DNA of 41,699 nt from Holosporales bacterium (GTDB taxonomy: Bacteria; Pseudomonadota; Alphaproteobacteria; RUG11792): NCBI GenBank assembly GCA_031266135.1, contig JAISBP010000006.1, positions 1 through 41,699 on the forward strand, in the 5' to 3' direction. The notes beneath the pieces were generated by a model. It was not told the DNA's origin, did not search any database, and saw only the letters and a list, made by a program, of their open reading frames with translations. Below are positions 26,484-35,207 of the stretch, in pieces. The position numbers and the translations under genes were made by a program. Positions within the stretch are counted from its first letter, which is position 1. Each line of letters opens with the position of its first letter.

Positions 26484-27989
26484 ATGATTAAAAGAATAAT
26501 CAAGGGCTGCATAGTAGCCATCCCATTGATGGGATCGGCGCTGGCATCCTGCACCAACATAGGGGGATTTTCAGCTGGGGTCTATGTCGGAGGTCACAGC
26601 AACAAATACAAAGCCACAAAGAAAGCACAGAAATACAACATATTATACGATATTGAAAGCACCGGAGGGGCCATTTCAGATCAACTCAAAGCAGCGATAG
26701 CAAAAATCCAGGGCCTGACACTGCCATTCTCCGACTTCGGAACCAAGGTAGCCTCAGCTATAACTGGATCCGCAGGGGCAGCCATGGTGGAGGACTCCAA
26801 AGAGTCCGATTTGGACGCAGCCCTAGCGGTATACATGAAGCCAATAACAGAAGCGTTGGTATCACTCGGCTTCACTCCCACCGAAATAAAACAGTTCAAG
26901 TTCAAAACTATATCCAATTCAGGCAAAACAGTAATCATAGAAACACCATACACGATTGGCACGACAGCGATAGCATTCAGCAATGTAGCAGCAGATGGGA
27001 AGATCCAATTCATTCAGGCGGATGACGCAAAATCCCCTGCTACATCGGGGGCGGCGGCAGACGACCACCGGGCGATATTAAGAGGGATATTCGGGGTGGC
27101 CCCTCCCGGATCGGCATTCGACGATAAGGACGTTATCGCAGCCAGTGTTAAAGCGAAGATTTGTGCTTTCTTAGCTAAATCCGATAAATTCGGAGGAGGA
27201 ACAGCGGCAGGCACGTCTGAAAAGGATTACTCTGTGGAATACACTGCTCCTGAGGCGACGTTTACATCGTCTAAGATGAATCCTCATTTCGGAGCCAGCA
27301 TAGGATATGCTGCAGTGATGGATGGAGGATTGTATCTCGGGTGTTCTCTAAGATTCGAAATCGCAACTGGCGAAAGCAAAGTCAGAGAGGTTTCTGCTGC
27401 GAAATCTAAGACTTTCCAAGCGCTGGGTGGTTCTATTGGTTATGAAGAAGAGCATTCGGACCCGACAGCTGCAATTACCGCTAAGGAAAAGTTCAGCGGG
27501 GTCTTAAGCCTTGAGCCAGGGTTTGCTCCGAGCGGAAACTGGGTGGCATATATACCGATTGAGGTTGGTTTCTCGAAGACAGAATATAAATTCGTTAAAG
27601 CTGATGCTTCATCCTTTAAAGACAAGGTCGGTTCGAAGTACGAAAAGTTCGCAAAAGAGGCTGGGAAAGATGGGGTTAATTCAAAGTGGACTGTAAAGTC
27701 TGCTTCGAAAGATGGTACGACAGCAACTGGGACTCCGGGCAAAGACCTCACATTCAAGAAATCCAAGACCAGCTTTGTGTTAGGATTTGGACTTGGTGCT
27801 AAGGTGTTGGTTGCCGATAACTTCATCCTCGATCTGAGGGCGACGTGGTATCCACGTACAAAGGTCAAGATTTCAACACCTGCGATTGAGTCAGCGGCTG
27901 TGTTCGATCTCGAAAGACTTGGACAGGATTGGGAGTTCAAGAAGGATAAGTTCAAGGTTAGCGTAGGATTCCTGTTTAAAGTCAACTAA
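26484..27989 (+). CDS. Putative outer-membrane beta-barrel protein
   Basis: 501 aa. A signal peptide ends near residue 21 (GSALA), followed by GGFSAGVYVGGHSNKY, which looks like a first barrel strand. The middle of the protein is Ala/Gly/Lys-rich. The last third has alternating strands (FGASIGYAAVMDGGLYLGCS; FVLGFGLGAKVLV; FILDLRATWYP), and the chain ends KVSVGFLFKVN; in classical outer-membrane proteins the last residue is aromatic, whereas here it is Asn. The overall pattern resembles porin-like or surface-antigen barrels of intracellular alphaproteobacteria, but no family is certain. AGGACGG precedes the ATG and a strong terminator follows, consistent with an independently and highly expressed gene. 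Confidence 0.7.
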   Translation: MIKRIIKGCIVAIPLMGSALASCTNIGGFSAGVYVGGHSNKYKATKKAQKYNILYDIESTGGAISDQLKAAIAKIQGLTLPFSDFGTKVASAITGSAGAAMVEDSKESDLDAALAVYMKPITEALVSLGFTPTEIKQFKFKTISNSGKTVIIETPYTIGTTAIAFSNVAADGKIQFIQADDAKSPATSGAAADDHRAILRGIFGVAPPGSAFDDKDVIAASVKAKICAFLAKSDKFGGGTAAGTSEKDYSVEYTAPEATFTSSKMNPHFGASIGYAAVMDGGLYLGCSLRFEIATGESKVREVSAAKSKTFQALGGSIGYEEEHSDPTAAITAKEKFSGVLSLEPGFAPSGNWVAYIPIEVGFSKTEYKFVKADASSFKDKVGSKYEKFAKEAGKDGVNSKWTVKSASKDGTTATGTPGKDLTFKKSKTSFVLGFGLGAKVLVADNFILDLRATWYPRTKVKISTPAIESAAVFDLERLGQDWEFKKDKFKVSVGFLFKVN

Positions 27990-28007
27990 GAGTACATTAG
28001 GCTCTTT

Positions 28008-28053
28008 CACTCCTCTACAAGATCTCTTGTAGCTGGAGTGGGGGCTCTTTTTC
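28008..28053 (+). terminator. Rho-independent terminator after the outer-membrane protein gene
   Basis: CACTCC (28008-28013) pairs with GGAGTG (28035-28040) around the perfect inner stem CTACAAGA/TCTTGTAG. This is followed by GGGGCTCTTTTT. It lies 19 bp after the stop codon and just before dnaQ. Confidence 0.8.
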
Positions 28054-28069
28054 GTTATAGAGAAGGTAT

Positions 28070-28750
28070 GTGAGGGAAGTAGTTCTCGATACTGAAACGA
28101 CGGGGCTCTATTTTGTCGATGGTGATCGGGTCACGGAGGTTGGCTGCGTCGAGATCATAGACAAAAAACGGACGGGAGTGACGTATCATACGTACGTTAA
28201 TCCAGAACGAGAAGTCAGCCCTCGAGCCGAAGAAATCAGCGGATTAAATTACAGATTCCTAAAGGATCACAGAGTATTTAGAGATATTCATCAAGAATTA
28301 CTAGACTTCATACAGGATGATGTCCTCGTTATTCATAACGCCCCATTTGATATAGGATTTTTAAATAACGAGCTGTCGGGTGTATGTGCGTATATCATCG
28401 ATAGTTCGAGGGTTGTCGATACACTGACCATCGCCAGAGAAAAGTACCCGGGTTCCCCTGCGACATTAGACGCCCTCTGTCGAAGATTCAATATAGACAG
28501 CACATCTCGAGTTAAGCATGGCGCATTGATCGATGCCGCATTATTGGCCGAAGTTTATATCGAAATGTCAGTAGAAGTCGTGCAGAGAAGCATATTCGAT
28601 GTTGGGAGCAATTCTCCCAAACAGAAGAAAGAAATAAAGCGGCAGCCGATTACTATCACAGAAAGAGTATTCAAGCCCACAGAAGACGAACTCCTGGCAC
28701 ATAACGAACTTCTATCGACCATTAAGAATCCTCTGTGGAATAATCATTGA
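28070..28750 (+). CDS. dnaQ: DNA polymerase III subunit epsilon (proofreading exonuclease)
   Basis: 226 aa DEDDh 3'-5' exonuclease. Exo I is VLDTETTG (Asp7, Glu9), Exo II HNAPFDIGF, and Exo III KHGALIDAALLAEVY with the histidine and last aspartate. The C-terminal tail beyond about residue 185 would carry the polymerase-binding segment. The GTG start lies 17 bp after the upstream terminator, so transcription needs a promoter within the terminator region or readthrough. The stop overlaps the TTG start of priA (TTGA), so the two are coupled. Confidence 0.93.
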   Translation: MREVVLDTETTGLYFVDGDRVTEVGCVEIIDKKRTGVTYHTYVNPEREVSPRAEEISGLNYRFLKDHRVFRDIHQELLDFIQDDVLVIHNAPFDIGFLNNELSGVCAYIIDSSRVVDTLTIAREKYPGSPATLDALCRRFNIDSTSRVKHGALIDAALLAEVYIEMSVEVVQRSIFDVGSNSPKQKKEIKRQPITITERVFKPTEDELLAHNELLSTIKNPLWNNH

Positions 28751-30690
28751 ATACTCCAAATAATCTGTCCATCGCTGTTCTCTTAAACCTGGATGATACC
28801 TATACATATTCCCACCATGAACATCTAGATATCGGACAAATCGTCGTCGTAAATTTCAGGAATAAAGAAGTAGTTGGAGTTGTCGTTGATTCTGGAGATA
28901 ATGGGTTTAGCGGGCAGATAAAGAAGATCTCCTCAATACTCCCATACGCAATACCGGAGCAATACGTGGAATTTGTGCGCTTTGTTTCGAATTATAATAT
29001 GTCTTCGATTGGGATGGTCCTGAAGCTGGTCATCCCATTTTCCATAGACGCTATATTGTCTCCAGATAAATCATTTAATAGTGCTAAGAAGAGTTGTTCT
29101 AATGTCGATCTTAGCGCAGATCAATATACAGCCGTCGAGAAGATCGATAGTTATTCTGATAGCTTCAAGACGATATTACTCCACGGGATTACGGGCTCCG
29201 GGAAGACGGAGGTATTCGTCGAGGCCGCTAAACGGAGACTCCCGAAGCAGGTCCTGATCCTGGTTCCAGAGGTCGCATTATCGAACGAATTGGCGGGGAA
29301 GGTCGCGGAACGGCTGGGTGTAGAGGTCTTCATCTGGCACAATTCCATCTCCAAAGTTAAGAAGCTGCATATATGGAGGAAGGCGATTTCGGGGGAACCG
29401 ATTGCCATCGTCGGCGCTAGATCGGCCCTCTTCATACCGTTTGCAAATCTTGGGATCATCATAATCGATGAGGAGCATGATACCTCGTTTAAACAGAGTG
29501 AGACCACCATGTATCACGCCAGGGATATGGCGGTATACCTGGGTCAATGCCTCGGCATCCCGGTCATTCTATCATCAGCAACTCCATCCGTTGAATCTTA
29601 TAATAACGCGAAGATGGTGAAGTATGAATACATCACCCTGCAATCACGGTACTTCAAGGATGCGCGGTTACCATCCGTCACGATCCATGATTTGAGGAAG
29701 GAGAAGATGGATGGTAGCCTCAGCAAATACGCGATCGAAAAGATAAATGAATATCTGAGTATCGGGAAGCAGGTCCTAATATTCGTGAATAGACGAGGGC
29801 ATACACCGAAAGTATTATGCAGATCATGTGGGTGGAAAGTCACGTGTCCCGGATGCTCGACGTGGCTCTGCTATCACCATCATACCGCGGAATTCGTCTG
29901 CCATTACTGTGGATACAGGACGTACGTTAAGCACGCCTGCGAAGAGTGTGGTAATCAAAACTTGATAGGAATTGGGACTGGTATTGAGAAGGTCTACGAG
30001 GAATGCATTGGGCTGTTCGGGGACGCCAAGATAGCGATCCTATCGAGCGATACCATGAATACCCCCAAGAAGATAACGACTGCCATTAAGGCGATCAAAG
30101 ACAATGATGTCAACATTATATTGGGGACGCAGATAGTCGCTAAGGGCCATAATTTCAATTCCCTAAATTTGGTGGTGGTAACGTGTATTGACGCCATGCT
30201 TTATGGCGAAGATTTCAGATCGATCGAGCGGGCATTCCAGACGTTACATCAGGTATCGGGGAGGGCAGGGCGCATGGGTGAATCGCAGGCTGAGGTCATA
30301 GTGCAGACATACTGCCCCAACGATGAACTGATGAAGATCATCAAGAATAATGATATAGAACGTATGTATAATCTGGAAATTCAAAATAGAAAGTTAGTCC
30401 AGATACCACCATTCGCCCGGATGGTGAGTATAATGGTGTCGGCCCTATCGGAGAAGGAGGTATCAGAATTCGCTAAGAAATTGGTTATGAGAGCTCCAAA
30501 AATTCAGGGTATTAAGATACTGGGCCCAACGCAACCAAATATATATAAACTCAGATCGAGATACCGTATGCGGATAATAGTGACAGCAAATATGCAATTA
30601 CAGAATTATATAAAACAATGGATATACTCTAAAAAGATCCCGAATAATATAAAGGTATCAGTGGATGTAGATCCATATGATTTTAGTTAG
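28747..30690 (+). CDS. priA: Primosomal protein N' (replication-restart helicase PriA)
   Basis: 647 aa. It has an N-terminal DNA-binding domain, SF2 helicase core with Walker A GITGSGKT (147-154) and DEEH (IIDEEHDTSFKQ), the paired zinc-binding cysteines CRSCGWKVTCPGC ... CHYCGYR ... CEECGN, and motifs GTQIVAKGHNF and QVSGRAGRMG. It loads the replicative helicase at collapsed forks. The start is TTG overlapping the dnaQ stop. The N-terminal domain is slightly short compared with the 732-residue E. coli protein. Confidence 0.95.
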   Translation: MNTPNNLSIAVLLNLDDTYTYSHHEHLDIGQIVVVNFRNKEVVGVVVDSGDNGFSGQIKKISSILPYAIPEQYVEFVRFVSNYNMSSIGMVLKLVIPFSIDAILSPDKSFNSAKKSCSNVDLSADQYTAVEKIDSYSDSFKTILLHGITGSGKTEVFVEAAKRRLPKQVLILVPEVALSNELAGKVAERLGVEVFIWHNSISKVKKLHIWRKAISGEPIAIVGARSALFIPFANLGIIIIDEEHDTSFKQSETTMYHARDMAVYLGQCLGIPVILSSATPSVESYNNAKMVKYEYITLQSRYFKDARLPSVTIHDLRKEKMDGSLSKYAIEKINEYLSIGKQVLIFVNRRGHTPKVLCRSCGWKVTCPGCSTWLCYHHHTAEFVCHYCGYRTYVKHACEECGNQNLIGIGTGIEKVYEECIGLFGDAKIAILSSDTMNTPKKITTAIKAIKDNDVNIILGTQIVAKGHNFNSLNLVVVTCIDAMLYGEDFRSIERAFQTLHQVSGRAGRMGESQAEVIVQTYCPNDELMKIIKNNDIERMYNLEIQNRKLVQIPPFARMVSIMVSALSEKEVSEFAKKLVMRAPKIQGIKILGPTQPNIYKLRSRYRMRIIVTANMQLQNYIKQWIYSKKIPNNIKVSVDVDPYDFS

Positions 30691-30844
30691 GAGATGAGGG
30701 GGGAACCCAAGATAAGGGAAGACAAAAGTTAGTTTAAATGCGTTTCATATTCCTGAAAAAATATACAAACCAAATTTAAATTGACACTCATCAGGCAAAA
30801 ACAGGATCATATGAAGCGTCAGAACCAGAACCTTGGGACGAAGT

Positions 30845-31302
30845 ATGACCAAATCAATAATGGTAGGAGTGGTTCTCCTGGCCATATGGGGGCAGGAGGG
30901 GAACGCCATGGATCCATACACTGAATTACCAAATATCACCTTTAATTCAAAGGTCAACAAGATCTCTTAAGCACTGGCAGAGGAACACCGGGAAGTACGG
31001 AAGCTGGCGCTAAAGATGGGGGTGCGAGGGGACCAAGACATCGAGCGGGTAAAATCAGGTTTCAGATGGCGATTTGGTACACAATACAGCAAAAAGGACG
31101 TTACCAACAGTTCTTCCACGATTTTATTCCCAGGATCGCTAACAGGCATTCTGAGGCGTTATGGATATTTTTCTTTCCTCACCTGAGACAAATTTCTGCT
31201 GGGGCGAATTCAGTAGATGATCAGGATGGTGAAGCTGAGGTTCCATCGGCAGTCTCGTGGGCCGATATAGATCCAGACTTGCTGTTCACTATGGAATTCT
31301 AA
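30845..31302 (+). pseudogene. Broken secreted-protein gene
   Basis: ATG 30845, with GGGACGAAG upstream, encodes a signal peptide (MTKSIMVGVVLLAIWGQEGN, then AMDPYTELPN), but a TAA stops it at 30968-30970 after 41 residues. The same frame then stays open for 71 protein-like residues (LAEEHREVRKLALKMGVRGD ...) to TGA at 31184-31186. Another frame continues with DDQDGEAEVPSAVSWADIDP to 31302. This suggests one nonsense and one frameshift change in a former secreted protein of about 150 residues. A TTGACA lies at 30781-30786. The family is not recognised. Confidence 0.5.
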
Positions 31303-31708
31303 AATCCGGTGCTCGATGGCTCATCAGAGGAAAGGTTGGCATTCGGAGCTCCTCAACCCTAATGGAACTGGCGACTTAAATAACGAGCACTGAAAAGACC
31401 CAGTAAACCCAAGACCAACAATATCCTCCATCCTTAATCCGATAAGAATGAGAGATGCGTCTGCGTTAGAAAGGAATAGAAGAAAGTGCTTGTTCGAAAG
31501 ATAGGGCCAGGCATTCTCTTTCTGGATGTGAAAATATCCGAAGCAAATCCAATTGAATTTGAAAGAAACACACTGTCTCAAAACTGTTCTCATGTTCTTG
31601 AGTGAAATCCAAGAACCTCAACGACCAACAGGCCCGAGTGGTTGAATGCTGTTTTTCCATATGTCTTGAAAAGATTTAAGATATTGGGTTTTAAGTATTT
31701 CTGTCATT
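31303..31708. other. Gap between broken gene and repeat R2, no gene seen
   Basis: Open frames exist on the minus strand (31324-31593, 31466-31660) but they have atypical composition, no ribosome binding site and no known family. The stretch may be decayed coding sequence. No structured RNA was recognised. Confidence 0.4.
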
Positions 31709-31875
31709 TAAATTTATAATCTATTAACGTTTTATTAATCGAAACATGGTAGTATCCCGGGTGGGTGGGGGTAGGCGGTGGTGTATAAGAAAGATAGCAT
31801 AAAAACATTAAGAATTCGTTAATTTGCAGAGAATATTTTTTTGTTAAAAAAAATATTAGCAGTTAAATATATTTC
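31709..31875 (-). repeat. R2 interspersed repeat, copy 2 (inverse)
   Basis: Read on the minus strand it matches copy 1 at 2393-2617: TTAACGAATTCTTAATG, TTTTTATGCTAT, TTATACACCA, CCCCCACCCACCCGGG, then AATAAAACGTTAATAGA. It lacks the GCCTGCCTTC and hairpin segment found in copy 1. It lies in a 1-kb region without intact genes. Confidence 0.75.
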
Positions 31876-32109
31876 TTCTATACTTTGATTTCATAATCTA
31901 GCGAAAGCGTGGAATAAATCATGAATGCGTGCATAGTATTTCTGTAAAGTATTAGGAGAACTGTATTGTCTATTATTTACAATCTAATGGCTGGCATTAC
32001 TACATGATTAAAAGGGTAATACTTGATGAATTAATTTAATTAACTGTAAATTAATATTTAAAGTATATTATTAGCTTATGACATTATTATTGTGTAGAGA
32101 ATAAGTCTA
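31876..32109. other. AT-rich region upstream of the gene at 32110
   Basis: Very AT-rich, no coding frame and no clear promoter hexamers. It should contain the promoter for the secreted protein that starts at 32110. Confidence 0.35.
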
Positions 32110-32565
32110 ATGAAAGTATTGATTAAATCATTAATAGTATTAAATATAATTAATGTTGCTCATTGCTCAGAAACCTCTGATTTCTGTCCAATGACTCCAT
32201 ATCGGAAGGGTGCCGATATGCGTATCGCTAGATTATCCGATATATCCAAATCCACAAATCGGTCCATCGATCTAAAAGCAAAGACACAGTACAATCACAC
32301 AATTTCTTTTACCAGGAATGCTTTAACCATGTCATTAAGTGGTGGAGCGTTAGGGATTATCCTAAAGTGCAAATGGAAGAACATTTCGATCCAGCTCCAG
32401 ATCTGCGACGAAGAACCAAGTATTAGCGCAACTGACATTATTCTCCCACTTGGGTGTCTTGTGTTTGCAGGCATCGCTCTGCCGTATATTACACGTGCAT
32501 ACTCGCCCTCCTTCGACAAACATCCGGGAATAGGGTTCCAAAACGACCAAGCTATGATAGCTTAG
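32110..32565 (+). CDS. Secreted or membrane-anchored hypothetical protein
   Basis: 151 aa, not recognised. Residues 1-19 form a signal peptide (MKVLIKSLIVLNIINVAHC). A second hydrophobic stretch at about 109-127 could be a membrane anchor. Several cysteines (Cys19, Cys26, Cys87, Cys99, Cys115) are present. After the stop, another frame continues with protein-like sequence (LGQKKTPELFPYLKERETDH) to 32690, so the C-terminus may have been altered by a frameshift. The gene is convergent with the one at 32783. Confidence 0.6.
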   Translation: MKVLIKSLIVLNIINVAHCSETSDFCPMTPYRKGADMRIARLSDISKSTNRSIDLKAKTQYNHTISFTRNALTMSLSGGALGIILKCKWKNISIQLQICDEEPSISATDIILPLGCLVFAGIALPYITRAYSPSFDKHPGIGFQNDQAMIA

Positions 32566-32782
32566 GACAAAAAAAGACGCCAGAGCTCTTCCCGTATCTC
32601 AAGGAGCGGGAGACTGATCACTGGAACTATAACGAAAAGAATATTTCTAGCACGCAACCTCAAATTCTATCATCCAGAACCACTACGTAAACAACATGGC
32701 TACAGGTGCAACCGAGTTTTCTAATTGAATTGTCGGATAATGCCTCAACATGTAATTGGTCGAAAGAAGCCTACTGTGCTTG

Positions 32783-33403
32783 TTAGATTAAACACTGCCT
32801 TTTCACATTAAACGCAGGCGTTATCATCATTTTATGATTCTTGGTAGATTTGAATCTTATATCTAATTTCGTTGAGTTATTATTCACCATCACATAAGTT
32901 GATAATGTACTATCTCCCCCGATAGGAAGATAGAGAATTATTCTGTCCTGATCAACTAATTCTACAGTTGATTTTATCGGCCAGGTCCACCCATATAAGA
33001 TTCTGAATCCCTTCGCTTGGACTAGTAGACAACCAATTCCATTTTCTCCATGGATCAATTGCTTACTGTTCCAATCATAAGTCTCCGTTACGTTGTGAGA
33101 GCCTATAGTTATCGGCACGATCATATAACTAGTATTTAAGCCTGAACCTATAGATATATTTACTTGCGCCCAACTTTTTATGGATTGTGGAATCGATTGG
33201 CTCCTTTCGGGACCTGTCAAATCAGTCCTTATGTTAGGGAATTCGGCATACAGATCTGCAAGGTAATTAGGTGCACATGGTGGTCGATGCTGGATTCGTC
33301 GTCCCCAGCAGAGTGGTTGCGAAAAGTTAGAGTGCGCTCCCCTAGATTCGCGTAGTATGATACTCCCAATAAGCAGCAGAAAGATGAAATTTAATTTCTT
33401 CAT
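32783..33403 (-). CDS. Secreted hypothetical protein
   Basis: 206 aa, not recognised. It has a signal peptide (1-22, MKKLNFIFLLLIGSIIL..., cleavage after RGA) and an excellent AAGGGAGG ribosome binding site. The mature part is rich in short beta strands (MIVPITIGSHNVTETYDW; RIILYLPIGGDSTLSTYVMV), suggesting a small beta-sandwich. It is probably periplasmic or exported. It lies downstream of rsfS on the same strand, 147 bp away. Confidence 0.7.
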   Translation of the reverse strand: MKKLNFIFLLLIGSIILRESRGAHSNFSQPLCWGRRIQHRPPCAPNYLADLYAEFPNIRTDLTGPERSQSIPQSIKSWAQVNISIGSGLNTSYMIVPITIGSHNVTETYDWNSKQLIHGENGIGCLLVQAKGFRILYGWTWPIKSTVELVDQDRIILYLPIGGDSTLSTYVMVNNNSTKLDIRFKSTKNHKMMITPAFNVKRQCLI

Positions 33404-33550
33404 CTAATCCTCCCTTTCTAGCTCTCATTAAGTAGTATCTCATTCTTTTCATTTTACTGGCAATAACGTTGTGATCCCCTTTTGGCGTTTTTCCGAAACA
33501 TTTTTAAGCAAATATATGGATAGTAAAATAGTCTAATATCAGGATGAAGC

Positions 33551-33871
33551 CTATGCCTGCAGCAATTCTTCGAGGGCGTAGTACGTCCTCAGCTCCGGTT
33601 TGAATAGATGCAATTCGCAGCCATGCGATTCCACGATGACCCATCCGCTCTCGGCCTTTCCCTCCATCCTGGGCTTGAGGTGCTCACATTTGAGATATCT
33701 ATATACGTGATCAGCGACAGACTGCAGGTGTCTCGATGATGTTCCGGAGGCTATAATGCAGGCATCCGAGATCTTCGTCAGGCATTCGGTGAGGTTAAAC
33801 TCAACGATATCATATGCCTTCTTATCCTCTAGGATCTTCATAATGGAACGCGAAAGGTCGCTAATTTGCAT
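33551..33871 (-). CDS. rsfS: Ribosomal silencing factor RsfS
   Basis: Binds uL14 on the 50S subunit and blocks subunit joining under starvation. I chose the ATG at 33869-33871 (MQISDLSRSIMKILEDKKAY), because it gives 106 aa, matches the usual length, and has AAGAG upstream; TTG 33892 or ATG 33886 would add 5-7 residues. The family signatures ISDACIIASGTSSRHLQSVADHV and ESGWVIVESHGCELHLF are clear. It overlaps the 3' end of mlaD by 11 bases, so it is coupled to it. This pairing with a lipid-transport gene is unusual. Confidence 0.93.
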   Translation of the reverse strand: MQISDLSRSIMKILEDKKAYDIVEFNLTECLTKISDACIIASGTSSRHLQSVADHVYRYLKCEHLKPRMEGKAESGWVIVESHGCELHLFKPELRTYYALEELLQA

Positions 33872-34325
33872 TACTCTTAGATCCATTCCCAAAGCCGTTC
33901 ATTACAAACCTACTGATTAACCCCTCTATATTGATCGCAGACTTGGTGATCTCGATCTCCTCGGATGGCTTTAATTTTTGTTCACTATACCCGACGGAGA
34001 TGGAAATAAACTTACTACCCATCAGACCATCAGTAGTTATGTTGGCCGAGCTGTCCTTAGGTATCTTGATATCATCCCTAAACAACAGCTCAACCTTCGC
34101 CTGATAATCTTCATCTATCACGAGGGACTTCACGACTCCAACCTTGATGCCATTCAATTTTACATCACTACCGGCCATAATTCCACTGACATCGTCAAAG
34201 CGTGCCGTCAATACGTACCCCTGTTTAATCTGTTCTCCACCAGATGTATACGCAAAATACATAAAAAAAGAAGAAACTATTAGAACAAATCCGCCAATAA
34301 TAACTTCCAGAATATTACCTTTCAC
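33861..34325 (-). CDS. mlaD: MlaD-type MCE-domain lipid transport protein
   Basis: Substrate-binding subunit of the Mla system, which moves phospholipids between the outer and inner membranes. I chose GTG 34323-34325 as the start (VKGNILEVIIGGFVLIVSSF), because an upstream TTG (34373) lies at or before the promoter (34362-34391). The product is 154 aa: N-terminal transmembrane anchor, then the MCE domain (YVLTARFDDVSGIMAGSDVK; GIKVGVVKSLVI; TDGLMGSKFISISVG). mlaE/mlaF, usually upstream, are not here. The lpx genes nearby are not in the same operon. Confidence 0.88.
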   Translation of the reverse strand: MKGNILEVIIGGFVLIVSSFFMYFAYTSGGEQIKQGYVLTARFDDVSGIMAGSDVKLNGIKVGVVKSLVIDEDYQAKVELLFRDDIKIPKDSSANITTDGLMGSKFISISVGYSEQKLKPSEEIEITKSAINIEGLISRFVMNGFGNGSKSNAN

Positions 34326-34361
34326 TGGGCGTAATACCAAACTATAATGCTCTCTATATTC

Positions 34362-34391
34362 ATTATAACACAAAATTAACCACTATCTCAA
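34362..34391 (-). promoter_or_regulatory. Putative sigma-70 promoter of mlaD-rsfS
   Basis: On the minus strand, TTGAGA (34386-34391) and a perfect TATAAT (34362-34367) are 18 bp apart, about 37 bp before the GTG start of mlaD. It overlaps the last bases before the tdk stop at 34394. Confidence 0.6.
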
Positions 34392-34393
34392 TT

Positions 34394-34978
34394 TTAGGAT
34401 ACAGGGCCTATTTCTCCGGCATTGAAATGCTTACGGCAAAGCGCTGTATATTTCTCATTTCCGCCTATATCTACCTGCTCTCCTTGTCTTATGATCTTCT
34501 TGTTACCATCGAATTTCGCGTTCATAATCGCCTTTCTCCCGCAATGACAAATGGTCTTTACCTCGACCAATTCATCGGCCAATATGAGGAGGTATAGGCT
34601 ACCCTCAAATGGCTCCCCCAAAAAATCTGACCGAAGGCCATAGGTCAGGACGGGGACATTGAGTTCATCGACAACACGGCATAGTTCATGTACCTGCTTT
34701 TTCGTTAGGAACTGTGCTTCATCTAATAATATACACGCTGTCTTTGGGGTGCGTTTAGAGCTAATATCAGCGAAGAGATCGAGTTCAGCATCGAAGACAC
34801 TGGCCTTTTCTTGTAGTCCGATTCTGGAGGATATCACTTCTTCACCAAATCGATTATCCATCTTAAAAGTATATAATAATGTATCCATGTGTCTTTCTTT
34901 ATAATTGAAACTACTCTGCAGTAGTTTCGTTGTCTTCCCAGCGTTCATCGCGGAATAGTAGAAGTATAACTTAGCCAT
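34394..34978 (-). CDS. tdk: Thymidine kinase (type II, TK1-like)
   Basis: Phosphorylates deoxythymidine to dTMP in nucleotide salvage. It is 194 aa. Walker A is SAMNAGKTT (9-17), followed by the catalytic LLDEAQF with Glu87, the YGLRSDFLGEPFEGS lasso region, and zinc ligands in ICHCGRKA (Cys144, Cys146) and CRKH (Cys181, His184), the same arrangement as in E. coli Tdk. AGGGTG stands before the ATG. In an intracellular organism, salvage of host thymidine is a plausible role. Confidence 0.95.
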   Translation of the reverse strand: MAKLYFYYSAMNAGKTTKLLQSSFNYKERHMDTLLYTFKMDNRFGEEVISSRIGLQEKASVFDAELDLFADISSKRTPKTACILLDEAQFLTKKQVHELCRVVDELNVPVLTYGLRSDFLGEPFEGSLYLLILADELVEVKTICHCGRKAIMNAKFDGNKKIIRQGEQVDIGGNEKYTALCRKHFNAGEIGPVS

Positions 34979-35136
34979 AGCACACCCTAAAAAATTACGA
35001 TCAAAAAATGATCATCAGAATATCACAAAAAAACGGACTGACGATAATGGATTTTGGAGGATCAAGGATCCAGATTAATGCAGTTATACTTTACTGATTG
35101 CATCAAAGTAAACTGTAGTTTATAAGACAAAAAGAT

Positions 35137-35155
35137 TTAACCAACGCTTGGTTAA
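35137..35155. promoter_or_regulatory. Perfect dyad TTAACCAA-CGC-TTGGTTAA, putative operator
   Basis: The two 8-bp arms are perfectly complementary around a 3-bp centre. The dyad lies 11 bp upstream of the extended -10 (35163-35171) of the lipoprotein gene, so it covers the -35 region. This is a typical operator or activator position. The regulator is unknown. Confidence 0.5.
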
Positions 35156-35162
35156 GCATATT

Positions 35163-35171
35163 TGCTATACT
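35163..35171 (+). promoter_or_regulatory. Extended -10 promoter of the gene at 35208
   Basis: TGCTATACT (TG at 35163-35164, TATACT at 35166-35171), with no good -35 at standard spacing; that position is taken by the dyad at 35137-35155. A similar TGCTATAAT precedes the paralog at 35981. Confidence 0.5.
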
Positions 35172-35207
35172 CCACAGTAGGAATAATTATTACAAGAGAG
35201 AAGAAAA

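Noticed and set aside
31324-31593. 89-residue leftward frame in the gap before R2
   Set aside because: No family, no ribosome binding site and odd composition; left as non-coding or decayed.
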